A stretch of DNA of 5,640 nucleotides from an uncultured Prevotellaceae bacterium (GTDB lineage: Bacteria; Bacteroidota; Bacteroidia; Bacteroidales; Bacteroidaceae). Location: NCBI GenBank assembly GCA_958404085.1, contig CATXZX010000152.1, forward strand, positions 1 to 5,640, written 5' to 3'. The notes beneath the pieces are model-generated. The model made no database searches. It saw nothing but the letters and a program-made list of their open reading frames with translations, and had not been told where the DNA came from. Both the position numbers and the translations under genes were made by a program. Positions 1 through 5,640 of the stretch are shown here, in pieces (positions within the stretch are counted from its first letter, which is position 1; each line of letters begins with the position of its first letter).

Positions 1-1
1 G

Positions 2-1552
2 GTGCCCCACCCCGTATCATATACCTCGACACCGGGCGAGCTTACCTTTAAGTTTAAGAAAAAAATAACCGTCGGTGTACCGGCTTATGCCGGCGACAGT
101 GTGGCATTGGCCGTCCGCGACTTTGCGGAGTGGATGGAAAAGGGATTCGACCGCCCCGTCCGGGTACGCCGTTCGACCTCTTCGGCCGACGTGGTGCTTA
201 CGCTGAAAACGTCGTTGCCTGCCGAGGCCTACGAACTGGACGTTACGGCCAAACGGGTGAACATAGCGGCTTCGCGGCCGGCCGGTTTCTTTTATGCGTT
301 GCAGACGCTGAAGCAACTCATGCCTGTTCCTCATACGGCATGGCCCTCCGTACCCCTTGTCAAGGTGAGCGATGCTCCCCGCTTCGGCTGGCGTGGCTTC
401 ATGCTCGACGAAGGACGCCATTTTTACGGGAAAGAGGCCGTGAAGCGTGTACTCGACATCATGGCTACCTATAAGATGAACCGTTTCCATTGGCACTTGA
501 CGGAGGACCAAGGCTGGCGTATAGAGATAAAAAAATACCCGCGGCTGACCGAGACGGGGGCCTGGCGGAATACGCGGGTACTTCCGAGGGGTGACGTAAA
601 AGCCGACGGCATCCGTTACGGCGGGTTCTATACGCAGGCGGATATCCGTGAAATAGTGGCTTACGCGCGCGAACGTTTTATCGAGATTGTGCCCGAAATC
701 GATATACCGGGACATTCGCAGGCGGCAGTGGCCTCATATCCCGAACTGTTGGCCTGCGACCCCGAAAAACCGCATACCGTGTGGGAGGGACAGGGCGTGT
801 CGACCGACGTAATCAACGTGGCCAATCCGGCTGCCGTGCGCTTTGCCAAAGATGTGATAGACGAAGTAACGTCTTTGTTCCCGTTCGGTTACCTGCACCT
901 CGGAGGCGATGAGTGTCCTACGGCCAAGTGGAAGGAAAACAAGGCTTGTTGTGACTTGTTGGCTTCGCTCCAATCGGAAAACTTCCGCGACCTGCAACTG
1001 AATTTCTATCGCCAGTTGCAGGATTACATGGCTACGTTGCCTGCCGGACGGCAGCGACGGCTGATTTTCTGGAACGAAGTATTGCACGGTAACACCGATA
1101 TGCTGAAAGACCCTGTTATCATGGCGTGGGTGGGGGCAGACCGTGAGGCGCTGATGGCTGCCGGACGCGGCATGGACGTTATCCTGACACCCCAGATACC
1201 TTATTATATTAACCGTAAGCAGTCTAAACTGCCTACCGAGCCGCATACGCAAGGCGCCGGAACCGAAACGGTGGAGGCGGTCTACGGTTACGTGCCGGCC
1301 AAGGGCGTTCCGGAAAATCTGCTGTCGCGCTACATGGGCGTGCAGGGGAATTTCTGGACGGAGTGGGTGCTCGATTCTTCAACGGTAGAGTACCTGATGC
1401 TGCCGAGGTTGGCGGCTATTGCCGAGGCGGGCTGGACTCCGCAGGAAAACCGGGCTTTCGAGGATTTCAGAAAGCGTATCCTGCAGCACGACAAGCTCTA
1501 TCGCTATAAAGGATGGAACTACGGCAAGCATCTGTGGGACGATGCAAGATGA
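2..1552 (+). CDS. Beta-N-acetylhexosaminidase, glycoside hydrolase family 20 (5' partial)
   Basis: Retaining exo-hexosaminidase that removes terminal beta-linked GlcNAc or GalNAc from glycans by substrate-assisted catalysis; in Bacteroidota such enzymes are normally periplasmic or surface lipoproteins. In the 516 visible residues, 1-120 match the GH20b N-terminal alpha/beta domain (PHPVSY near the start). The (beta/alpha)8 catalytic domain runs from about 127 to 480. It shows the substrate-binding Arg139 in LDEGRHF, HWHLTEDQGWR (163-173), PGHS (236-239) and the catalytic Asp303-Glu304 pair in HLGGDECP. Conserved aromatics are Trp358, Trp376 and Trp452. The chain ends soon after the barrel, with no added carbohydrate-binding module. 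The GTG at position 2 is probably an internal Val codon: relatives have a signal peptide before the IPHPVSY-like segment, and none is visible here. The gene therefore most likely begins upstream of the window. Exact substrate is not predictable. It converges with the glycosyltransferase gene. Confidence 0.93.
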   Translation: MPHPVSYTSTPGELTFKFKKKITVGVPAYAGDSVALAVRDFAEWMEKGFDRPVRVRRSTSSADVVLTLKTSLPAEAYELDVTAKRVNIAASRPAGFFYALQTLKQLMPVPHTAWPSVPLVKVSDAPRFGWRGFMLDEGRHFYGKEAVKRVLDIMATYKMNRFHWHLTEDQGWRIEIKKYPRLTETGAWRNTRVLPRGDVKADGIRYGGFYTQADIREIVAYARERFIEIVPEIDIPGHSQAAVASYPELLACDPEKPHTVWEGQGVSTDVINVANPAAVRFAKDVIDEVTSLFPFGYLHLGGDECPTAKWKENKACCDLLASLQSENFRDLQLNFYRQLQDYMATLPAGRQRRLIFWNEVLHGNTDMLKDPVIMAWVGADREALMAAGRGMDVILTPQIPYYINRKQSKLPTEPHTQGAGTETVEAVYGYVPAKGVPENLLSRYMGVQGNFWTEWVLDSSTVEYLMLPRLAAIAEAGWTPQENRAFEDFRKRILQHDKLYRYKGWNYGKHLWDDAR

Positions 1553-1564
1553 CAGACATTCCTC

Positions 1565-1618
1565 AAAAACCGAAAATCCTCCGCTCTGCGATATGGCAAG
1601 GCGGAGGATTTTCGGTTT
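1565..1618 (-). terminator. Rho-independent terminator between convergent genes
   Basis: A perfect 18-bp inverted repeat pairs 1567-1584 (AAACCGAAAATCCTCCGC) with 1601-1618, with a 16-base loop. It lies between the stop codons of the converging hexosaminidase and glycosyltransferase genes. Read on the minus strand, the stem ends in a run of five T (1569-1565), the classical intrinsic form, so it fits best as the end of the hisS-glycosyltransferase transcript. Read on the plus strand, the stem ends in TTTATAAA, a weaker U-tract. It may still stop the hexosaminidase transcript, making it bidirectional; this is inference. Confidence 0.85.
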
Positions 1619-1637
1619 ATAAAGGGGACGGTCGATT

Positions 1638-2390
1638 TTAACGCCGTCCTAATTTCCAATTGTAGAGACGTATGCGCCAATAGTGCAACCAGGCGGCCAA
1701 CGGGCGGGTCGGAGTTTGGTAACAGGTGGTCTGTATTTCCGAAAAGCTGTCTCTGTATTTGCGTACCATGCGGTTCATGGCGCGCAGAAAGTGGCGGTCG
1801 GTATAAAGACCGCTGCCGTCCGTTTCCTTGTGAAAGGCTGCGAGAGGCAACACAAGACTGCGGGTGCCCAATTGCCGGCGCAGGGCGTAACACAAGTCTA
1901 CGGCGTAGAGGTGCCAGTGGTCGCAGGTTTGTTCGTCGAAGCGTACTTTGTGCCACAAAGCGGCCGGAAGAGCGAAAAAACATTCGTCGAGCGAGGCTAC
2001 TTCTGTGGGCTGGTGGAGCTGATGGCGCGTGATGTAGGCACGGGAACGGCGGTAGCGCAGATTCGATACGATACGCCGGTCGGACGTGATGCCTGCCAGA
2101 CCTACTATGGTGTCGGGATATTCGTCCATGTCAGTCTCCAGTTTTTTCAGAAAGCCGGCATCGTCGAAAGCAATGTCCTGGTGGCAGAAAATCAGACGCA
2201 TCTGTTCATCTTCTGCAGCCTGAAGTCGCTTTTGGAGTGTGCGGTTGTATGCCTCGGCCGCCGAGCGGAACCCTTCGGCCGCGGCGTCGATAAGCACCAG
2301 CTCGTAGGGTTTTGTCTGTTTGCGCAGCGACGGAAGCAACATACGTTCCAGCTCCTCGCGGTTGTTACAGCAGCAGAGAATTAAAAACAT
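1638..2390 (-). CDS. Glycosyltransferase, GT-A fold, PF13712 (Glyco_tranf_2_5)-like
   Basis: Probable sugar transferase of 250 residues using a nucleotide-activated donor; cytoplasmic, with no signal peptide or transmembrane segment. Donor and acceptor cannot be told. The N-terminal strand (FLILCCCNN, 2-10) followed by the ELVLIDA strand (30-36) suggests the GT-A nucleotide-binding half. Features typical of PF13712 relatives follow: CHQDI (69-73), which replaces a standard DxD; LDECFFALP (134-142); HWHLYAVDLC (158-167); and FHKETDGSG (186-194), the usual late His. The C-terminus is basic and aromatic (WLHYWRIRLYNWKLGRR, 234-250), which could favour membrane contact; that is inference. The ATG at 2390 is the natural start because the protein begins directly with the first beta strand. 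No Shine-Dalgarno is seen, as is usual in this phylum. It lies 34 bp after hisS on the same strand, so co-transcription is likely. A role in surface polysaccharide or lipopolysaccharide synthesis is possible but not shown by the neighbours. Confidence 0.8.
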   Translation of the reverse strand: MFLILCCCNNREELERMLLPSLRKQTKPYELVLIDAAAEGFRSAAEAYNRTLQKRLQAAEDEQMRLIFCHQDIAFDDAGFLKKLETDMDEYPDTIVGLAGITSDRRIVSNLRYRRSRAYITRHQLHQPTEVASLDECFFALPAALWHKVRFDEQTCDHWHLYAVDLCYALRRQLGTRSLVLPLAAFHKETDGSGLYTDRHFLRAMNRMVRKYRDSFSEIQTTCYQTPTRPLAAWLHYWRIRLYNWKLGRR

Positions 2391-2424
2391 GCGACGGTTC
2401 GGAAAAAGGTGCGTCCGGTTTGCC

Positions 2425-3789
2425 TCAGGCTCCCAGTTCGTTCAAAAGTTCACCCGTCGCAATCGATTTTTGTTCGCCGGTAATCATATTTTTCAGCGTG
2501 GCGCGACCTTCGTTCACCTCGTTTTCGCCAATCAGGACCACGTAGGGAATTCCCAGCGTGTTGGCGTAACTCATTTGCTTCTTCATTTTGGCTGCGTCCG
2601 GGTAGATTTCCGAGCGGATGCCGCGTTGGCGGAGTTCCGAAGCCAGTTGCAGGCAATAGGAGGCCTCGCGTTCGCCGAAATTGATGAAGAGGACCTGCGT
2701 ACCGTCTACGGCCTCGCGCGGATAAAGGTCCAGCTGGTTCAGCACATCGAAGATGCGGTCGGCACCGAAAGAGATGCCGACGCCACTGAGTCCGGGCATG
2801 CCGAAAATACCGGTCAGATTGTCGTAACGGCCTCCGCCCGTGGTGGAACCGATTTGGACATCGAGGGCCTTAACCTCGAAGATGCAGCCCGTATAATAGT
2901 TGAGTCCGCGGGCAAGAGTCAGGTCGAATTCAACAGCGTTGCGCAAATTCAGTTTCGCGAGTGTCCGGAATACGAATTCGCACTCTTCGATGCCGCGGAG
3001 GCCCGTCTCGCTTCCGCTCAGCGTGTCGCGCATGACGGCGAGCTTCTCATCGTTTGTTCCGCTCAGGCTGATAATGGGCTGCAGGCGTGCAATGGCTTCG
3101 GACGAGAGGCCTGCCGCTGCCAATTCGGCGTTGACACCGTCGAGACCGATCTTGTCCAGTTTGTCGATAGCTACTGTGATATCGACGATTTTGTCGGCCT
3201 CGCCGATGAGTTCGGCTATGCCGGTAAGGATTTTCCGGTTATTGATTTTAATGCAGACGTTGATGCCGAAGCGGCTGAACACGGTATCGACAATTTGCAT
3301 GAGTTCGACTTCGTTCAGAAGCGAGTCGCTGCCTACTACATCGGCGTCGCACTGGTAAAATTCGCGGTAACGGCCCTTCTGCGGGCGGTCGGCACGCCAT
3401 ACGGGCTGAATCTGATAGCGTTTGAAGGGCATGGCCAGTTCCTCGCGGTGTTGTACGACGTAGCGGGCGAAGGGTACGGTCAAATCGTAGCGCAGTCCTT
3501 TTTCGCACAGGCGCGCCGCCAGTTTGTTCGAGGCCCCTGCCGCCAGTTCTTCGGGCGCTATGTTCGACAGAAAATCGCCCGAGTTCAGAATTTTGAAGAG
3601 CAGTTTGTCGCCTTCTTCGCCGTATTTGCCCATCAGGGTCGACAGATTTTCCATTGCGGGCGTCTCTATCTGACGGAAACCGTAGAGGGCGTACACTTCG
3701 CGTATCGTATTGAATATATAGTTGCGCTTGGCCATCTCGACGGGCGAGAAGTCGCGCGTACCTTTAGGTATACTGGGTTTGTTTGCCAT
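2425..3789 (-). CDS. hisS: Histidine--tRNA ligase (histidyl-tRNA synthetase)
   Basis: Cytoplasmic class IIa aminoacyl-tRNA synthetase; charges tRNA-His with histidine using ATP and works as a homodimer. From the ATG at 3789 it has 454 residues, beginning MANKPSIPKGTRDFSP as in Bacteroidales homologues. The class II core (about 1-350) shows motif 1 around GFRQIETPAMENL (37-49), YDLTVPFARYV (101-111), motif 2 from RYQIQPVWRADRPQKGRYREF (124-144), the histidine-specific LARGLNYYTGCIFEV (292-306), GGGRYDNLTGIFG (318-330) and motif 3 GISFGADRI (338-346). The alpha/beta anticodon-binding domain follows (about 364-450, QVLFINFGE to GEQKSI). The frame stays open upstream to 3846, but that 19-residue extension lacks family similarity and runs through the predicted promoter, so 3789 is preferred. 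All key motifs are intact. It lies 83 bp after pdxB and 34 bp before the glycosyltransferase gene. Confidence 0.97.
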   Translation of the reverse strand: MANKPSIPKGTRDFSPVEMAKRNYIFNTIREVYALYGFRQIETPAMENLSTLMGKYGEEGDKLLFKILNSGDFLSNIAPEELAAGASNKLAARLCEKGLRYDLTVPFARYVVQHREELAMPFKRYQIQPVWRADRPQKGRYREFYQCDADVVGSDSLLNEVELMQIVDTVFSRFGINVCIKINNRKILTGIAELIGEADKIVDITVAIDKLDKIGLDGVNAELAAAGLSSEAIARLQPIISLSGTNDEKLAVMRDTLSGSETGLRGIEECEFVFRTLAKLNLRNAVEFDLTLARGLNYYTGCIFEVKALDVQIGSTTGGGRYDNLTGIFGMPGLSGVGISFGADRIFDVLNQLDLYPREAVDGTQVLFINFGEREASYCLQLASELRQRGIRSEIYPDAAKMKKQMSYANTLGIPYVVLIGENEVNEGRATLKNMITGEQKSIATGELLNELGA

Positions 3790-3819
3790 GTTTATGTGAA
3801 TGAATCGAATTAGCGGATG

Positions 3820-3827
3820 CAAAAATA
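3820..3827 (-). promoter_or_regulatory. Predicted Bacteroidota -7 element for hisS
   Basis: On the minus strand the bases read TATTTTTG followed by CA, an exact match to the TAnnTTTG -7 consensus of the Bacteroidota primary sigma factor. It sits 30 bp before the hisS ATG, predicting a leader of roughly 20-25 nt. No good TTTG -33 element is seen at the usual 19-21 bp spacing, so it may be weak or need other contacts. It suggests hisS can be transcribed independently of pdxB. Confidence 0.55.
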
Positions 3828-3872
3828 CGGAATTTCTTCGTGACATCCTTCCGAATGTGCGACGGATTTTAG

Positions 3873-4892
3873 TCAGAAGTGTTCGCGGCGGAGCGGATAG
3901 TTGCCCCGAAGGGCCTCGAAGGTGTCCGGAGCGTTCTTCAGTGCCTCGCTGTCGCGGCGCGGGTCGTAGAGTTGCAGGGCGCGTCTGACAGTGTCGGCCT
4001 CGGGAATGAGCGATGCCGGCAGGGCCGGTGGTTCGATGCGGAACGTGGTGTCGATGCCGAAGTGCCGGGCCAGCGCTTCGAGGGCCATGCGGGTGGCATT
4101 GGCTTTACCGTCAGCCGAATAACCGGCGATATGGGGCGTACCTATGGCCACGCACTCCAACAGGTTGCGGTCGATGTCCGGTTCGTTTTCCCAAGTGTCG
4201 ATGACGGCTTGCCGGATGAGTCCCTGTTCCAGCGCATCGGACAACGCCCGGCCGTCCACCACTTCGCCCCGGCTGCTGTTGATGAGCAACGGACGGTGCC
4301 GGAGCGAGGCGAAGAAAGCCTTGTCGGCCATGTGGAAGGTAGGCCATTGCCCACCGCGCACCAACGGCGTGTGGAATGTCAGTACGTCGCATTCCTGCGC
4401 CAGCGTGTCGAGAGTCCGGAAGCCCGTTTCGCCCGAAGCCTGCCGCGGAGGATCGTTCAGCAGAACCCGGAAACCCAGTTCGCGAGCCACCCGGGCCACG
4501 CATGAACCCACGTGGCCTACGCCGATAACCCCCAACGTACCGCCTGCGGGCGGCAGAATGCCCGTTTCGCGCATGACGAGCAGCGAAGAACCGATGTACT
4601 GGGCCACCGATGCGGCATTGCAGCCCGGACAGTTCGTCCAGGCTATACCCGCCCGGTCCAGGTAGGCTGTATCCAAGTGGTCGTAGCCGATGGTAGCCGT
4701 AGCGATGAAGCGGACGCGGCTACCCGAGAGCAAGGCTTCGTTGCAAAGGGTACGCGTACGTACGATCAAGGCATCTGCCGAGGCCACGGCTTCGCGCGTG
4801 ATGGCCCTTCCGGGCAGGTAATGGGTCTGTATGCCGAGCTGCTCCAACTGGCCTTCGATAAAGGGAATCTTGTCGTCTATAATTACTCTCAT
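3873..4892 (-). CDS. pdxB: Erythronate-4-phosphate dehydrogenase
   Basis: Cytoplasmic NAD-dependent D-2-hydroxyacid dehydrogenase that oxidises 4-phospho-D-erythronate to 2-oxo-3-hydroxy-4-phosphobutanoate, the second step of the DXP-dependent route to pyridoxal 5'-phosphate. From the ATG at 4892 it has 339 residues, starting MRVIIDDKIPFIEG, a typical PdxB N-terminus. The Rossmann nucleotide-binding motif is GVGHVG (124-129), with an acidic residue Asp147 after the second strand favouring NAD. The catalytic triad of the superfamily is present: Arg208 in INSSRGE, Glu237 in DTWENEPD and His254 in GTPHIAGYS. PdxB-specific traits are TATIGYDHLD (65-74) and the HIAGYSADGKANAT segment (254-267), which separate it from SerA-type enzymes. 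It is shorter than E. coli PdxB, with a reduced C-terminal dimerisation region (about 285-339). The frame extends upstream to 4949, but those 19 residues look like leader DNA. No other B6 gene is in the window. Confidence 0.93.
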   Translation of the reverse strand: MRVIIDDKIPFIEGQLEQLGIQTHYLPGRAITREAVASADALIVRTRTLCNEALLSGSRVRFIATATIGYDHLDTAYLDRAGIAWTNCPGCNAASVAQYIGSSLLVMRETGILPPAGGTLGVIGVGHVGSCVARVARELGFRVLLNDPPRQASGETGFRTLDTLAQECDVLTFHTPLVRGGQWPTFHMADKAFFASLRHRPLLINSSRGEVVDGRALSDALEQGLIRQAVIDTWENEPDIDRNLLECVAIGTPHIAGYSADGKANATRMALEALARHFGIDTTFRIEPPALPASLIPEADTVRRALQLYDPRRDSEALKNAPDTFEALRGNYPLRREHF

Positions 4893-4898
4893 GGCGGG

Positions 4899-4906
4899 CA
4901 AACTTA
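4899..4906 (-). promoter_or_regulatory. Possible -7 element for pdxB
   Basis: The minus strand reads TAAGTTTG, which fits TAnnTTTG, but it ends only 6 bases before the pdxB ATG, so the transcript would be nearly leaderless. No TTTG-like -33 element is found 19-21 bp further upstream. A less perfect alternative, TATGTTTT, lies on the same strand at 4950-4943. Either could be chance in A/T-rich DNA. Confidence 0.25.
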
Positions 4907-4924
4907 GTGTTTTCACAGCGAATA

Positions 4925-4956
4925 ATTGGTTGATATGCGAAAAAAACATACCTTTG
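4925..4956 (+). promoter_or_regulatory. Predicted Bacteroidota promoter for the DUF4254 gene
   Basis: The -7 element TACCTTTG (4949-4956) matches TAnnTTTG exactly. A -33 candidate ATTG (4925-4928) lies 20 bp upstream, within the normal spacing and one base from TTTG. Transcription would begin near 4960-4966, giving a short A/T-rich leader of about 25 nt. The bases just before the ATG (ACTAAAAATTGAAAGAT) are A-rich without a Shine-Dalgarno sequence, as is common in Bacteroidota. Confidence 0.65.
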
Positions 4957-4989
4957 TCAAATAGATTATATTACTAAAAATTGAAAGAT

Positions 4990-5595
4990 ATGAGCTTTAC
5001 ATCTTTATGCCAGCCCGTTTTCGAGAAAGCTATCAGTGATTACCACGTTACCGACTGCGTGGATACGCCGATCAATAACCCTTACGAATGCGGACAGATA
5101 GAATACGATTTATACCGGAAGGCCTGGATCGACACCGTGCAATGGCACTTCGAGGACATTATACGCGACCCGAACATCGACCCGGCCGCAGCCCTTGTGC
5201 TGAAACGCCGCATCGACAAGAGCAACCAGGACCGTACGGACCTCGTGGAGTGCATCGACAGCTACTTCCTGACGTTGTATGCTGCCGTAAAGGCCGCACC
5301 CGATGCAACCATCAATACCGAAAGCCCCGCCTGGGCCATAGACCGTTTGTCCATCCTTGCACTGAAGATTTACCACATGCGCGAGGAATCGGTGCGTGCC
5401 GATGCCGACGAGGCTCACCGGAGCCGTTGCGCGGCCAAGCTGGCCGTTCTTCTCGAACAGCAGAAAGACCTGTCGTCGGCCATCGATACGCTGCTCGACG
5501 ACATTGCGGCCGGCCGCAAATACATGAAGGTATATAAACAGATGAAAATGTATAACGATACAGATACCAACCCCGTACTTTACGGCAAAAAGTAA
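4990..5595 (+). CDS. DUF4254 family protein of unknown function
   Basis: Conserved Bacteroidota protein of 201 residues, recognised from memory of the DUF4254 family; no biochemical role is known to me. It has no signal peptide or transmembrane segment, so it is probably cytoplasmic, and it appears mostly alpha-helical. Strongly patterned blocks are AWIDTVQWHFEDIIRDP (45-61), RRIDKSNQDRTD (73-84), the stretch INTESPAWAIDRLS to YHM (108-130) and GRKYMKVYKQMKMYND (175-190). Invariant-looking Trp, His, Asp and Arg residues in the first three suggest a ligand or active site rather than a pure scaffold; this is inference. The region 145-172 is a likely amphipathic helix or short coiled coil. The ATG at 4990 (MSFTSLCQPVF) is preferred over an in-frame TTG at 4981, because family members start MxFxSL and the promoter and leader fit. 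Length is normal and the gene is complete. It is divergent from pdxB; the downstream neighbour lies outside the window. Confidence 0.85.
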   Translation: MSFTSLCQPVFEKAISDYHVTDCVDTPINNPYECGQIEYDLYRKAWIDTVQWHFEDIIRDPNIDPAAALVLKRRIDKSNQDRTDLVECIDSYFLTLYAAVKAAPDATINTESPAWAIDRLSILALKIYHMREESVRADADEAHRSRCAAKLAVLLEQQKDLSSAIDTLLDDIAAGRKYMKVYKQMKMYNDTDTNPVLYGKK

Positions 5596-5640
5596 GCACC
5601 TCTTACCGCACAGAAGCCTGAACGGGCCGCACGGACGGAC

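Noticed and set aside
17..715. 232-codon open frame on the minus strand within the hexosaminidase gene
   Set aside because: It is a shadow of the GH20 coding frame, with a basic, low-information translation and no family resemblance.
1683..2384. 233-codon open frame on the plus strand, antisense to the glycosyltransferase
   Set aside because: It mirrors the minus-strand gene, which has recognisable family motifs; the plus-strand product shows no domain and no promoter.
2320..3813. 497-codon open frame on the plus strand, antisense to hisS
   Set aside because: It lies almost exactly opposite hisS, whose motifs are unmistakable. The translation has no recognisable domain and reflects codon bias in G+C-rich DNA.
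3790..3846. Upstream extension of hisS by 19 codons
   Set aside because: The extension has no family similarity and covers the TATTTTTG promoter element; the MANKPSIPKG start is the conserved one.
3828..3853. Short inverted repeat CGGAA...TTCCG just upstream of the hisS -7 element
   Set aside because: Five-base arms with a 16-base spacer are expected by chance; it has no T-run to end pdxB and no sign of being an operator.
4893..4949. Upstream extension of pdxB by 19 codons
   Set aside because: Homologues start at MRVIIDDKIP, and the extra residues lie in A/T-rich intergenic DNA that overlaps the divergent promoter.
5596..5640. Possible start of a further gene after DUF4254
   Set aside because: The 45 bases contain no ATG, GTG or TTG on the plus strand and no recognisable coding or structural signal; too short to judge.

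Overview
This 5.6 kb window looks like ordinary chromosomal sequence from a gut-type Bacteroidota, most likely the order Bacteroidales. Three things point there: the protein sequences (a Bacteroidales-style HisRS starting MANKPSIPKGTRDF, a DUF4254 protein and a GH20 hexosaminidase); promoter elements of the Bacteroidota TAnnTTTG type; and the lack of clear Shine-Dalgarno sequences. The G+C content, by eye in the mid-50s percent, would suit Alistipes/Rikenellaceae better than Bacteroides. The genus is a guess.

Layout. Positions 2-1552 (+) hold a GH20 beta-N-acetylhexosaminidase whose 5' end, and probably its signal peptide, lies outside the window. It converges on a minus-strand cluster, and the 85 bp between them holds a perfect 18-bp inverted repeat that is best read as a terminator. 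The minus strand then carries, in transcription order, pdxB (4892-3873, erythronate-4-phosphate dehydrogenase, vitamin B6 synthesis), hisS (3789-2425, histidyl-tRNA synthetase) and a PF13712-like glycosyltransferase (2390-1638). hisS appears to have its own promoter in the 83-bp gap after pdxB. The glycosyltransferase follows hisS by only 34 bp and is probably co-transcribed with it. Divergent from pdxB, across a 97-bp intergenic region with a well-formed Bacteroidota promoter, is a DUF4254 protein (4990-5595, +). The last 45 bases after its stop contain no recognisable gene start.

Functionally this is a mix of housekeeping genes (B6 cofactor, tRNA charging), a glycan-degrading exo-enzyme, a probable surface-glycan glycosyltransferase and one conserved protein of unknown function. 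I found no mobile element, CRISPR array, RNA gene, frameshift or sign of recent transfer. No convincing new system is visible. The least explained item is the DUF4254 protein.
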